Positions 8,696 through 18,700 of a DNA stretch of 64,000 nt are shown here, piece after piece (the stretch's first letter is position 1; the number at the start of each line of letters is the position of its first letter). A program made the translations under genes and the position numbers. The notes beneath the pieces were generated by a model. The model worked only from the letters and a program-made list of their open reading frames with translations, was not told where the DNA came from and did no database searches. The stretch is taken from assembly GCF_003977615.1 (NCBI RefSeq), contig NZ_RYZR01000007.1, positions 558,001-622,000 on the forward strand. Direction: 5' to 3'. The DNA is from Dyella dinghuensis (lineage in GTDB: Bacteria > Pseudomonadota > Gammaproteobacteria > Xanthomonadales > Rhodanobacteraceae).

Positions 8696-9292
8696 ATGAA
8701 ACGTTTTGCGTGGCTGGCGATGCTCTTTTCGCTCCTGGCTGCTTCGACTGTCGCCAGTGCTAAGCACGATCACGCCGATGGCGGGAACGGTCTGGCGGAT
8801 ACGACGGTGATGATCATTCGTCACGCTGAAAAGCCGGAAAGTGGTTCGGGCCTGACGCCAGCCGGCGAGGCGAGAGCACAGGCTTACGTCAACTACTTCG
8901 AACATTTCGCCGTCGATGGCCAAACGATGACGCCGAACTCGCTTTATGCGTCGGCCGATTCGAAGTCGAGCATGCGGCCGCGCTTGACGATCGAACCGCT
9001 CAGTCGGGCGCTGGGGTTGCCGATCGATAGTCAGTTTGCGGACAAGCAGACCAAGGAGATTGCCGATGCTTTACGCGCGACGGTGCATGACAAGCGCGTT
9101 CTTATCGCCTGGCATCACGGCGAGATACCGAAGCTCATTCGCGATCTTGGCGCGGATTCGGCTTCGTTGATTCCTGGCGATAAGTGGCCGTCGGATGTGT
9201 TCGGGTGGGTGGTGGTGTTGCGGTATGACCATCATGGTCAGCTGGTGAATGCGCAGGTTATTCATGAGCATTTGATGCCGGATGACAATTGA
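8696..9292 (+). CDS. Secreted histidine-phosphatase-superfamily protein
   Basis: A 198-aa protein with a clear signal peptide (MKRFAWLAMLFSLLAASTVASA). The mature domain has the phosphohistidine motif MIIRHAEKP and a second conserved His in AWHHGEIP, both expected for the histidine phosphatase (phosphoglycerate-mutase-like) fold; LTPAGEARAQAY follows the first motif as usual. The substrate cannot be inferred. It is transcribed alone, divergent from yqgE. The longer upstream frame would bury the signal peptide, so the ATG at 8696 is chosen. Confidence 0.85.
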   Translation: MKRFAWLAMLFSLLAASTVASAKHDHADGGNGLADTTVMIIRHAEKPESGSGLTPAGEARAQAYVNYFEHFAVDGQTMTPNSLYASADSKSSMRPRLTIEPLSRALGLPIDSQFADKQTKEIADALRATVHDKRVLIAWHHGEIPKLIRDLGADSASLIPGDKWPSDVFGWVVVLRYDHHGQLVNAQVIHEHLMPDDN

Positions 9293-9379
9293 TTTTCGCG
9301 TTGCTGTGTGACGCGTGTCATTGACCAGCTTGCGATAACGTTTATCGCGTCATCTCGCCTCACCGTCACGCCAACCCCT

Positions 9380-9404
9380 CACCGTCATTCCGGCGCAGGC
9401 CGGA
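9380..9404. repeat. Single REP unit
   Basis: Contains CACCGTCATTCCGGCGCAGG followed by CCGGA, matching one arm of the REPIN elements at 4541 and 55013. The usual ATCCAGTG flank is found about 27 bp further on (9431-9438), as if the unit had been interrupted by a short insertion. Confidence 0.7.
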
Positions 9405-9438
9405 GGCGTTTTACAACAGCGAAGCTGGTCATCCAGTG

Positions 9439-9952
9439 TCGTTATCGTTTAGCTGTGCGTTGTCGCGAGTTTGCCGCCTACGCAGCGGGCGTTTCGACTG
9501 CCTGCCGGCAGCCGAGTCACTTTTCTTTGTTGGCCCAAAGAAAAGTAACCCAAAGAAATGGCCTTAAAAGCTTTTTTTGTTGACGTAAATATAAGCATGG
9601 CAGCTCATCTCCAGCCAAATATCTCGCGTGCCTGCCTCCACGGAGCCGCTAAACCGCGACTACTAAGCGGTGAGGACTTAAAGCGAGTCGTCCGCATAAC
9701 CGTATGCTCTGAGCCCTCAGGACCACAGCGCGTTGCGGTGTAGCGGTGCGGCGTATTTGGAACGTAACGCCTCATATGTGCCCAAGCCTTCCGGGTTTCT
9801 ATCCAGCTATTGCCGCAAGCCTTTCAGGCCATTTCTTTGGGTTACTTTTCTTTGGGCCAACAAAGAAAAGTGACTCGGGCCTCGGCAGAGGCACGAAACG
9901 CCCGCCGCGCAGGCGAACAGCCTGGCGATAGCGCACAACTAAGCGATAACGA
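9439..9952. repeat. Long inverted-repeat element (arms about 126 bp)
   Basis: The left arm 9439-9564 and right arm 9826-9952 are inverse complements: 53 bp match perfectly (9512-9564 with 9826-9878) and the outer approximately 73 bp are clearly related with substitutions. The perfect core contains CTTTTCTTTG and GGCCCAAAGAAAAG motifs. A 261-bp centre shows no convincing coding frame or known gene. The element fills the space between the histidine-phosphatase gene and the end of tonB. Its symmetry suggests a MITE-like or REP-derived element. No transposase and no obvious target duplication were seen. Confidence 0.85.
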
Positions 9953-9967
9953 CGATGCGATAAAAGC

Positions 9968-10831
9968 TCACCGCGTCTTCAACACATCCCCAGGCTGAAA
10001 TTGCCAAGTCCGAGTGATGTAAAGAATATCCACCCTGTTCTTATCCGGCGGCAACGCCGGAAAGGGTGCACACAACCGCACGATCGCTTCGGCAGCCTTA
10101 TCGATCACCGCATACCCCGAACTCTGCGTCACATCGATGCTGTTCACCGAGCCATCGCGATTGAGTCCTACCGTAAGAATCACATCGCCATGTATATGCT
10201 GTTCGCGCGCCTGCTCGGGGTAATTCAAATTACCGACGCGTTCGATGCGATTGACCCAGCCGTGCATGTACGCGGCATACGCATATTCTTTGGTGCTTGC
10301 TGAAATGAATTTCTTGTGCGGTCGTTTCGCGTAAGCCTGACTTTCCTTGCTCACTTCGGCAGAAAGTTGCGCTTCTTGTTGCTCGATGCGTGCTTCGTCA
10401 GCGTCGGAGGCATCCGGCGTATCGCGTTCGTTCTTCGCCGAATCACTGTTGACGCTGAAGCTCGAGGTGCCCGACGTCGTCAGCATGCGTTGATCGGTAG
10501 CTTGTTGTGGAGCGGGCGTAGCGGCTTCGACGGCCTGTGTTGCCGTGCCATTTGTTGGAATAGGCAGAAGGCCGGAGTAGGGCTGCGACGGCTTGCTTGA
10601 TTTGTCGCTGTCGCCGCCGCCTTTGTTATTGGCTTGAGCGAGAAAATCCGCCTTGTCAGGTGCGTCGTTGTTGGCAACGTTGACCAGTGTCACATCCAGC
10701 GTGGGCAATGCCGGGCGCGTGGCGACGTAACCAATGCCGATGCCAAAGAGCAGCAGCCCGTGGACCAGCAGCGAAAAAATGAAGGTGGCCCCGATTTTGT
10801 TGTCGCCGGGGCGGTTGGCAACGGCATTCAA
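9968..10831 (-). CDS. tonB: TonB-family energy transducer
   Basis: A 287-aa inner-membrane protein with a single N-terminal anchor (about residues 17-38, IGATFIFSLLVHGLLLFGIG), a long Gln/Pro/Ser/Ala-rich periplasmic linker, and a C-terminal TonB domain from about residue 200 (NYPEQAREQHIHGDVILTV, then NRDGSVNSIDVTQSSGY). It overlaps the gshB stop by 4 bp. The equivalent gene next to gshB and pilG in P. aeruginosa is tonB3, which is needed for twitching, so a role in pilus function rather than iron uptake is a reasonable inference from position. Confidence 0.88.
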   Translation of the reverse strand: MNAVANRPGDNKIGATFIFSLLVHGLLLFGIGIGYVATRPALPTLDVTLVNVANNDAPDKADFLAQANNKGGGDSDKSSKPSQPYSGLLPIPTNGTATQAVEAATPAPQQATDQRMLTTSGTSSFSVNSDSAKNERDTPDASDADEARIEQQEAQLSAEVSKESQAYAKRPHKKFISASTKEYAYAAYMHGWVNRIERVGNLNYPEQAREQHIHGDVILTVGLNRDGSVNSIDVTQSSGYAVIDKAAEAIVRLCAPFPALPPDKNRVDILYITRTWQFQPGDVLKTR

Positions 10832-11787
10832 GCAGTTTTCTCAATCGCGTCGAACAGCAATCCCGCAATATTAATCCCGAACTGATGGTCGAGTTCGCGC
10901 ACACACGTCGGCGATGTGACGTTGATCTCGGTCAAGTAGTCGCCGATGACGTCCAGGCCCACAAAACGCAGGCCACGCTTGCGCAGATCGGGCGCGACCT
11001 GCGCGGCGATCCAGCGATCGCGCTCGCTCAACGGTACGCCTTCGCCACGACCGCCTGCGGCGAGGTTGCCGCGGAATTCATCGCCTTGCGGGATGCGCGC
11101 GAGTGCGTAAGGCACCGGTTCGCCATCGATCAGCAGGATGCGTTTATCGCCCGCGCTGATCTGCGGAATGAATTTCTGCGCCATGGCGAAATGGCGGCCT
11201 TGTCCGTGGGAGTCGCCGGCGATCAGCGTTTCCAGCATGGAATTGAGGTTCTTGTCGCCGGCTTTGACGCGGAAGATGCCGCGCCCGCCCATGCCATCCA
11301 GCGGCTTGAGCACGACATCGCCGTGTTCGGCCACAAAGCGGCGCATGTCGGCCGGATCGCGGGAGACCAGCGTAGGCGCCATGCATTGCGGAAAGTGGGT
11401 TGTGTAGAGCTTCTCGTTGCAGTCGCGCAACGCCTGCGGGTCGTTGATGACCTGCACGCCGCCGCGCTGGGCCGCGTCCATCACCATGGTGTCGTAGATG
11501 AACTGCGAATCCACCGGCGGGTCTTTGCGCATCAGGATGGTGTTCATCTCGCGCAGATCGGTCCAGCGGGCGTCGCCGAGGGTGAACCAGCCGGCCGGGT
11601 CGTCTTTCACCGTCAGGGGCCGCAATCGCGCCCACGGGGCGCCGTCGCGCAGGGCCAGGTCGCCTTGTTCCATGTAGTAGAGGCTATGCCCGCGGCGGGA
11701 CGCCTCCAGCAGCATGGCGAAGGTGGTGTCCTTGACGATCTTGATGGCGCTGATGGGGTCCATCAGCACGGCGACCGAACGGGGCAT
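10828..11787 (-). CDS. gshB: Glutathione synthetase
   Basis: ATP-grasp enzyme joining gamma-glutamylcysteine to glycine. The 319-aa product has the usual length and motifs: the N-terminal VAVLMDPISAIKIVKDTTFA, RKDPPVDSQFIYDT, VLKPLDGMGGRGIF (ATP-grasp loop) and the C-terminal GLDVIGDYLTEINVTSPT with metal-binding Glu and Asn. It is the first gene of a gshB-tonB pair, divergent from the pilG operon. Confidence 0.96.
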   Translation of the reverse strand: MPRSVAVLMDPISAIKIVKDTTFAMLLEASRRGHSLYYMEQGDLALRDGAPWARLRPLTVKDDPAGWFTLGDARWTDLREMNTILMRKDPPVDSQFIYDTMVMDAAQRGGVQVINDPQALRDCNEKLYTTHFPQCMAPTLVSRDPADMRRFVAEHGDVVLKPLDGMGGRGIFRVKAGDKNLNSMLETLIAGDSHGQGRHFAMAQKFIPQISAGDKRILLIDGEPVPYALARIPQGDEFRGNLAAGGRGEGVPLSERDRWIAAQVAPDLRKRGLRFVGLDVIGDYLTEINVTSPTCVRELDHQFGINIAGLLFDAIEKTA

Positions 11788-12146
11788 CGTGGTCTGTCTC
11801 CGGGTGGCCGGCTGTACCGGCGGGTGGGGTCACGCATGTTCGCCGAGGATGTCCATGCCCGGCAAGGCGTCTCATGACCGGGACATATGACAGAGGCATG
11901 ACCCGTTACGCAGTCCCTTCTTCACATTTGAGCGAAACTAGAGGCGTAGGCGCTAAGAGTTGCTGGCATAAGCGATTTTTCCTTGACGGAAGACCGTGTC
12001 AGGCAGTAAACAGCAATGACGGAGTGCCCTGACGAAGATCAGGCGCCCAAAGAAGTTGCTGTGCAGGATTTTTCATCAACGTCCGGGGGGCTTAACCGCA
12101 CACCGGGTGTCGTACCTGAGCCTGGGGCAGGCCGCAGGGGGGTTAA
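11788..12146. promoter_or_regulatory. Divergent gshB/pilG intergenic region
   Basis: A 359-bp spacer without a supported gene. A weak sigma70-like candidate for the pilG operon is TTGACG at 11983-11988 with TAAACA at 12007-12012 (18-nt spacing), leaving a 5' leader of about 130 nt. No operator, riboswitch or strong hairpin is evident. Confidence 0.3.
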
Positions 12147-12548
12147 GTGAACTTGAATGTAGGTACGAACGGCTTGGCCGGTCTGAAGGTCATGGTTATC
12201 GATGACTCCAAGACCATCCGCCGCACGGCGGAAACCTTGCTGAAGAAAGAAGGCTGTGACGTGCTAACTGCCGTCGACGGCTTCGAGGCGCTGGCCAAGA
12301 TTTCCGATCAGAAACCGTCGATCATCTTCGTGGACATCATGATGCCGCGACTCGACGGTTATCAGACGTGCGCGCTCATCAAGAACAATCCGCAATTCCG
12401 TTCAACGCCAGTGATCATGTTGAGCTCGAAGGATGGTCTGTTCGATAAAGCGCGCGGTCGTATCGTCGGCGCCGAACAATATCTCACCAAGCCATTCACA
12501 CGCGATGAATTGCTTGGAGCCATTCATCGACATGTCAGCACGGTTTAA
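12147..12548 (+). CDS. pilG: Twitching motility response regulator PilG
   Basis: Single-domain CheY-like receiver of the Pil-Chp system; in P. aeruginosa it is phosphorylated by ChpA and promotes pilus extension. The 133-aa product has the acidic pair in VMVIDDSKTIRRTAE, the phospho-accepting Asp in IIFVDIMMPRLDGY, the switch Ser in IMLSSKDG, and the conserved Lys in YLTKPF. It is the first gene of a seven-gene operon running to 23938. Confidence 0.95.
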   Translation: MNLNVGTNGLAGLKVMVIDDSKTIRRTAETLLKKEGCDVLTAVDGFEALAKISDQKPSIIFVDIMMPRLDGYQTCALIKNNPQFRSTPVIMLSSKDGLFDKARGRIVGAEQYLTKPFTRDELLGAIHRHVSTV

Positions 12549-12580
12549 AACCAGTGACTGCAGCATCTAAAGGGGGCGCT

Positions 12581-12952
12581 GTGGCCAAGATTCTCATCAT
12601 CGACGATTCGCCGACCGACGTGCGCGTGTTCACCACGCTGCTCGAGCGTGCCGGTCATCACGTCGATGCCGTAAACAATGCGGAAGACGGGATCGAGCGC
12701 GTACGCGTCACGCAGCCGGATCTCGTGATCATGGACGTCATCATGCCGGGCATGAACGGTTTTCAGGCAACGCGCACGTTGACGCGCGATCCTGAAACGG
12801 CCGGCGTTCCGATCGTCATCATCACGACCAAGTCGATGGAAACCGATCGTGTGTGGGGCATGCGTCAGGGTGCGAAGGCCTTCATCACCAAACCGGTGAA
12901 TGAGAAGGAACTTCTCGCGTGTATCGACGAGCTGCTGCCGAACGCGGCGTGA
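12581..12952 (+). CDS. pilH: Twitching motility response regulator PilH
   Basis: Second CheY-like receiver of the Pil-Chp pathway, usually acting as a phosphate sink or promoting retraction. The 123-aa protein has LIIDDSPTD, the phospho-Asp in LVIMDVIMPGMNG, TTKS as the switch, and FITKPV. The frame can start at GTG 12554, but the GTG at 12581 has an AGGGGG ribosome-binding site 5 nt upstream and gives the standard PilH N terminus, so it is preferred. Confidence 0.94.
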   Translation: MAKILIIDDSPTDVRVFTTLLERAGHHVDAVNNAEDGIERVRVTQPDLVIMDVIMPGMNGFQATRTLTRDPETAGVPIVIITTKSMETDRVWGMRQGAKAFITKPVNEKELLACIDELLPNAA

Positions 12953-12959
12953 GGTGAGC

Positions 12960-13508
12960 ATGAACGCGACGGTCGCCCAAACGCCTTTCGAAATTCTCGC
13001 CCGCTACGAGCGGCTTTCGCTGGCGCACGCATCCGGCGGTGGCCAGGAGCGGATGGAAGCGCCCGGCTTGTGGCGCGGTATCGGTTATCGCGCTGGCAAT
13101 CGTCTGTTCGTGAGCGGTATCGAAGAGATCAACGAGTTGCTCGCCGTACCGGCGCTCACACCCGTACCCGGCACCAAGCCGTGGCTGCTGGGTGTCGCCA
13201 ACGTGCGCGGCAATTTGATGCCGGTGATCGATATGGCGCGCTTTCTTTTCAGCGAGCGTACGCAGCATTCCGAACGCACGCGTTTATTGGTGGTGCGCCA
13301 GGGCAGCGGCAACGTCGCGTTGCTGGTGGACGAAGTTTATGGACAGCGCACGGTGGATACCGAGCAGCGCCGGGATGCGGAACGCGAAGACGATCCGCGG
13401 CTGGCGCGCTTTGTTGACGATCGTGTGGAAGTGGATGGACAGCGTCTTGCGCTGTTCAGTATGGGCAAATTGGTGCGTGCACCCGATTTTCGTCAGGCCG
13501 CGGCCTGA
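12960..13508 (+). CDS. pilI: CheW-like adaptor PilI
   Basis: A 182-aa CheW-domain protein expected to couple the receptor PilJ to the kinase ChpA. The CheW core is seen in LLAVPALTPVPGTKPWLLGVANVRGNLMPVIDM (given here as its recognised stretch, near residues 60-93, quoted in parts: PGTKPWLLGVANVRG and LMPVIDM), followed by LVVRQGSGNVALLVDEVYG. It starts 8 bp after the pilH stop with a GAGGTG ribosome-binding site. Confidence 0.94.
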   Translation: MNATVAQTPFEILARYERLSLAHASGGGQERMEAPGLWRGIGYRAGNRLFVSGIEEINELLAVPALTPVPGTKPWLLGVANVRGNLMPVIDMARFLFSERTQHSERTRLLVVRQGSGNVALLVDEVYGQRTVDTEQRRDAEREDDPRLARFVDDRVEVDGQRLALFSMGKLVRAPDFRQAAA

Positions 13509-13616
13509 CGAGTGCGGAGGGACCGATGCTGGGCGAGGTCGGGGCGGATCGAGTGCAGAAATTAATGACTGGCAGTTATTGCGGCTGGTATGCAGTAGAC
13601 GGATGAGGTGAAGATC

Positions 13617-15650
13617 ATGAGCACTACAGGGGGCATCGGCAGAGAGCGGGGTTACACAATCCTGATCGTGCTGCTGGTAGTTTCGATCGGCTTCGCGGCC
13701 ATCGACTTCGTTCTACTCAACCTCAAGAACGGCGAGGATCGCCAGGCGATTGCGTTGACCACGCAGATCCAGGTGTTGTCGCAGCAGACGGCCAAGTACG
13801 CGTTGGAAGCATCCGGTGGTAACCCGGACTCCTTCGCCGAGCTTGAGAACGCGCGCGATACCATCGATTCGGCGGTCCAGCGTCTGGTCAGCGGCGACAC
13901 CAAGACCGGCATGAAGCCGTATGCGGACAAGAACACGACCACGACCGGTCGCTCTGTCACCAAGCTGGCCGACGCGTGGAAATCGCTCGACAGCGATATC
14001 GGCAAGATTCTTTCCAATAAGCAGGTCGTGCTGGATTCCTCGCAGCGCGCCGACAATCTTTCCAAACAGTTGCCGCTGCTCAACTCGAACATGGAGCAGG
14101 TGGTTAACATTCTGCAGCAGCGCAAGGGCACCAGCGCTGACGAGATGCTCGGCACCTCGCGCCAGATGTTGACGGCCGACCGCATCATCCGCCGCGTGCA
14201 GGAAGTGCTGCAGGGTGGTGAATCCGAACAGGCATCGGCCGATGGTCTCTCCCGCGACGCGCAGAACTACGCCGCCGTGCTGCAAGGCTTGTTGCAGGGT
14301 AACCAGGGCATGGGCGTGGCGCAGCTGGGCGACGCCAACGCACGCAAGATTCTTTCGGAAATGCAGGATACGTGGAACACGCTAAGCGACCCGATCGCCA
14401 AGCTTGCCGCCGCGGCCAGCAACATCGCCGAAGTGAAGAGCGCCGGCAACCAGGCCTCGCTGGATTCGTCCAATGTGCTGTTGCGCGCGAACGACGTCGC
14501 CGATCAGATCGGCCAGCTGCCGTTGCGCCGCTTGTTCCCGAACGTGGGTTGGGGCGTGGTCGGTGCGATCGGTGCCGTAGCCTTCGCCATGTTGCTGGTT
14601 ATCCAGCTCGTCGGCGACCAGCGCCGCCGCTTCCGCGAAAGTACCGAACTCAACCAGCGTAACCAGGAGGCCATCATGCGCCTGCTGGACGAAATGGGTT
14701 CGCTCGCCGAAGGCGACCTGACGGTGAAGACCACCGTCTCCGAAGACATCACAGGCGCGATCGCGGACTCGGTGAACTACGCTATCGACGAATTGCGCAC
14801 CCTGGTGACGACGATCAACGAAACGTCCGAGCAGGTGTCTTCGTCCGCACAGGAGACGCAGACCACTGCACGCCACCTGGCTGATGCTGCGCAGAACCAG
14901 GCGCATCGCATCAGCACGGCGACCACCGCCATCAACCAGATTGCGAGTTCGATGGACAACGTGTCCAAGAACTCCGCCGAATCGGCCGACGTGGCCGAGC
15001 GCTCGGTGCAAATCGCCTCGCACGGCGCCGAAGTGGTGCGCGAAACGATCTCCGGCATGGACTCGATTCGCGATCAGATCCAGGAAACATCCAAGCGTAT
15101 TAAGCGCCTGGGTGAGTCCTCGCAGGAAATCGGCTCGATCGTGGAACTGATTAACGACATTGCCGAGCAGACGAACATCCTCGCTTTGAACGCTGCCATT
15201 CAGGCCGCATCGGCCGGTGAAGCCGGCCGCGGTTTCGCGGTGGTGGCGGACGAAGTGCAGCGACTGGCGGAACGTTCCGCCAGCGCGACGAAGCGAATTG
15301 AAACGCTGGTGCAGACGATTCAGTCCGATACCAACGAAGCCGTGAACTCGATGGAACAAACCACCGCCGAAGTGGTGGCTGGTGCGCGCAAAGCAGAAGA
15401 TGCCGGTAGCGCACTGGGCGACATCGAGCGTGTGTCACATGACCTGTCGGCACTGATTCAGAACATTTCCACCGCCGCGCGTCAGCAATCCATCGCCGCT
15501 ACGGATATTTCGCAGTCGATGAACGCGATTCAGGAAATCACGTCGCAAACGTCCCAAGGCGCAAGCCAGACGGCGGAATCGATTGGTTACCTGGCGCAAT
15601 TGGCAAGTGATCTGCGCCGTTCGGTGGCGCACTTTAAGTTGCCGGGTTGA
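13617..15650 (+). CDS. pilJ: Methyl-accepting chemotaxis receptor PilJ
   Basis: Membrane chemoreceptor of the Pil-Chp system (677 aa). One membrane helix lies near residues 12-34 ([20 protein letters not shown]) and a second near 310-330. Between them is the PilJ-type periplasmic region (two PilJ modules: [20 protein letters not shown] begins the first). A HAMP segment follows, then the coiled-coil signalling domain with the hairpin tip [20 protein letters not shown]. The ATG at 13617 follows GAGGTGAAG and is preferred to the in-frame GTG at 13608. No methyltransferase gene lies next to it, so use of its methylation sites is uncertain. Confidence 0.94.
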   Translation: MSTTGGIGRERGYTILIVLLVVSIGFAAIDFVLLNLKNGEDRQAIALTTQIQVLSQQTAKYALEASGGNPDSFAELENARDTIDSAVQRLVSGDTKTGMKPYADKNTTTTGRSVTKLADAWKSLDSDIGKILSNKQVVLDSSQRADNLSKQLPLLNSNMEQVVNILQQRKGTSADEMLGTSRQMLTADRIIRRVQEVLQGGESEQASADGLSRDAQNYAAVLQGLLQGNQGMGVAQLGDANARKILSEMQDTWNTLSDPIAKLAAAASNIAEVKSAGNQASLDSSNVLLRANDVADQIGQLPLRRLFPNVGWGVVGAIGAVAFAMLLVIQLVGDQRRRFRESTELNQRNQEAIMRLLDEMGSLAEGDLTVKTTVSEDITGAIADSVNYAIDELRTLVTTINETSEQVSSSAQETQTTARHLADAAQNQAHRISTATTAINQIASSMDNVSKNSAESADVAERSVQIASHGAEVVRETISGMDSIRDQIQETSKRIKRLGESSQEIGSIVELINDIAEQTNILALNAAIQAASAGEAGRGFAVVADEVQRLAERSASATKRIETLVQTIQSDTNEAVNSMEQTTAEVVAGARKAEDAGSALGDIERVSHDLSALIQNISTAARQQSIAATDISQSMNAIQEITSQTSQGASQTAESIGYLAQLASDLRRSVAHFKLPG

Positions 15651-15730
15651 CGGGTTGGAACTGGGCCATAACAAGAGGACAGCCTCGACGGTTGTGTAGT
15701 GCGTAAAAACGCAGCCGCTGAGGGGGGCGC

Positions 15731-18700
15731 ATGAGACTTCAAGACCACATCGATTTCACTACGCTACAGTGGGTCAAGCCAGAGCTTGACGAGACGCTTG
15801 CGCTCGCGCGTCAGTCACTGGAAGCCTACGTTGACAACCCCGGCGACCGCGACGTCATGCGTGCGTGCGCCGACAACCTGCATCAGGTGCAAGGCACCTT
15901 GCGCATGGTTGAGCTCTACGGCGCCGCCATGGTGGCCGAAGAGATGGAAACACTCTCCATCTCGCTGCTCGAAGACCACGTGCGCAATCGCGAGGATGCG
16001 TATACCGCGCTGATGCGCGGCCTGATGCAGTTGCCCGATTATCTGGAGCGTCTGTCGAGCGGTCACCGCGACGTACCGGTCGTGCTGTTGCCGCTGCTCA
16101 ACGAACTGCGCGGCAGCCGCGATCAGGAACCGCTGAGCGAATCGGCACTCTTCACGCCGAATCTCGAATTGCCGTTGCCGCCACAGGCCCCGGCCGCTGC
16201 CAATACGGCCGATGCACAGCGCCACAAGGGCGAGATTGCCGAACTGCGTCTGCGTTTCCAGCAACAGTTGTTGTCGTGGTTCCGCGGTCAGGGCAACGGC
16301 AACCAGCTCGCCTTGATGCGCAATTCGCTCAATGCCATCTCTGCACGTTGCGCCACCATTCCGGGCCGTCGCCTGTGGTGGATTGCTGCGGGTGTGCTCG
16401 AAGGCCTCGATCAAGGCATGCTGAAAAACCATGCTGCCGAAGTGCGCCAATTGATCGGCCGCGTGGATCGCAGCGTTCGTCAGTTGCTCGAGCATGGCGA
16501 AGAAAGCCTGCGCGGTGGCGATGCCGACGATCTGGCGCGCAAGCTGCTCTACTTCGTTGCGCAATCCAAACAGCGCAGCCCGCAGATGCTGCAGCTGGCA
16601 CAAACGTACAACCTCGATGGTCTGGTACCCGACCAGAGCGAACTGGAACATGCACGCGGTTCGATGACCGGTCACAACCGCGCGTTGCTGGACTCCGTCG
16701 CGCGTGCGTTGAAGGACGATCTGCTGCGCGTGAAAGAGGCGCTGGATCTGTTCCTGCGCCAGGCCGATGCCGATCCAGCACAACTGGGTGCGCAGGCCGA
16801 AGTGCTGGAACGCGTCGGCGATACGCTCGGTATGCTCGCGTTGAACGTGCCGCGCCGCGTGATCAACGAACAGCGCCGCGTGCTCGAAGAAATTGCCAGC
16901 CGCATGCGCACCAGCGATGAAGAAGTGCTGCTGGATGTGGCTGGTGCATTGCTGTACGTCGAAGCGTCACTCGATGATCACATCGAAAGCCTTGGCACCG
17001 AAGAGCCGCTCGACGAGCACTCCACGACGATGTTGCCGCGTAGCGAAGCGCGCCACATCCTCGCGACGCTGATGAATGAAGCGGTGGCGAACACCGGCCG
17101 CGTCAAGAACGGCATCGTCGCGTTCGTGGAATCGGGTTGGCAGCACGATCAGCTCGATGGCATGCCCGGTCTGATGGACGAAGTCGCCGGCGCCATGCGC
17201 ATGCTTTCGTCGCCGCGTCCGGCGCAGATTGCCGAAGGCGTAGGCCGCTTCATCGGCAACGAGCTATGTGTCGATCAGCGCGTACCCAGCAGTTCGCAGA
17301 TGGATCAGCTGGCCGACGCACTGGCGGCGCTTGAGTATTACCTCGAAGCAGCGCGCGAACACCGCGGTGGTCTCGAACACATTCTCGACGTCGCCGAACA
17401 CAGTCTCGGCAGCCTCGGTTACTGGCCGCCACCGTTGGCCAAGGTGCTGCCGGAGCACGCCGAAGAAGTGCACGACGTGCGCGCGCCCATGCTCGACGAA
17501 ACCGTCAGCCTGGTTCACGGCAACGACGCCAGCGAGCTGTTCATGGGCGGCAGCGAAACGCCGTCTGCCTACGCACACGATCTCACCGGTCTGCACCTCG
17601 TCGAAACCGAAACCGCACGCGGTCCGGAGCCTGGCGAAGAGGGCGAATGGATCGAAGTCGAAGAAGACGTGCAGGAACCCGTTGCAGCGGCCGATCCGTT
17701 GGCCGCCACGGCAGGCTTCCAAGCCAGCACTGAAGGCATCGACGACGATATCCGCGAGATCTTCCTGGAGGAAATGCAGGAAGAAATCCAAAACCTGCGT
17801 CAGGGCTACCAATCATGGGTGGCCGATCCGACGCAGCTTGGCCAAATCACTCCGATCCGCCGTTCCTTCCACACGTTGAAGGGTTCGGGTCGCCTGGTAG
17901 GCGCCAGTGTGCTGGGCGAATTCGCCTGGCGCGTGGAAAACATGCTCAACCGCGTGCTGGACAACACCATCCCGCCGCATGAAGGCGTGCAGTCCGTGGT
18001 CGCGCATGCGATCGACGCGTTGCCGCAGTTGCTGTCCATGCTGCGCGACGGCACGCTGCCGACGGCACCGCTTAGCGCCATCATGCAAGCGGCCGATCAG
18101 ATCGCCGCCGGCGAGCAGGCGACTGTCGAACAGTTCGCTGCCACGGGTGGCGGTACGCAAACCGTGCGCCGCACAGTGCGGCGCTGGGTGCCGCGCGCTC
18201 CGGTTGCTGCCGATACCATTCCGGAGGCCATGCACACCGATCACTCGGTGGCCGCCTCGCACGCCGACGAACCGGCATTCGAGCCGTCGTTCGCCGACAC
18301 GATTCATGCACCGGTGCTACCGCCGGTCGATCCGGTATTGCTCGAAATCCTGCGCAGCGAAGTGGCGCAGTATCTGCAAACGATCCGCAATGCGGTGGAC
18401 TTCGCCGATGGCGATCTGCCTATCGACGACGGTCTGCTGCGTGCCGTGCACACTTTGCACGGCGCCATCGCGATGGTCGATATCCCGCTGCTGATTCATC
18501 TGCTGTCGCCGCTGGAAAGCTTGCTCAAGCGTCTGCGTGCTGCCGGTCAGCCGTTGTCGGTCGAAGGCGTGCGCCTGCTGCGCCAGAGCGCGGACGTCGT
18601 CGATCAGGTCATGGCACAGTTCGACGCCGCGCATCCGCAGTTGCCGGACGCATCGGCGCTCATCGCGCGCCTAGAAGAACTGCGCGATCACCAGCCCGAG

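Noticed and set aside
9558-9998. Short frames in the inverted-repeat element
   Set aside because: They cross the repeat arms, have no ribosome-binding sites and show no protein-like composition.
11960-11985. TGGCATAAGCGATTTTT as a sigma54 promoter for pilG
   Set aside because: Lacks the TTGC -12 element at the right distance.
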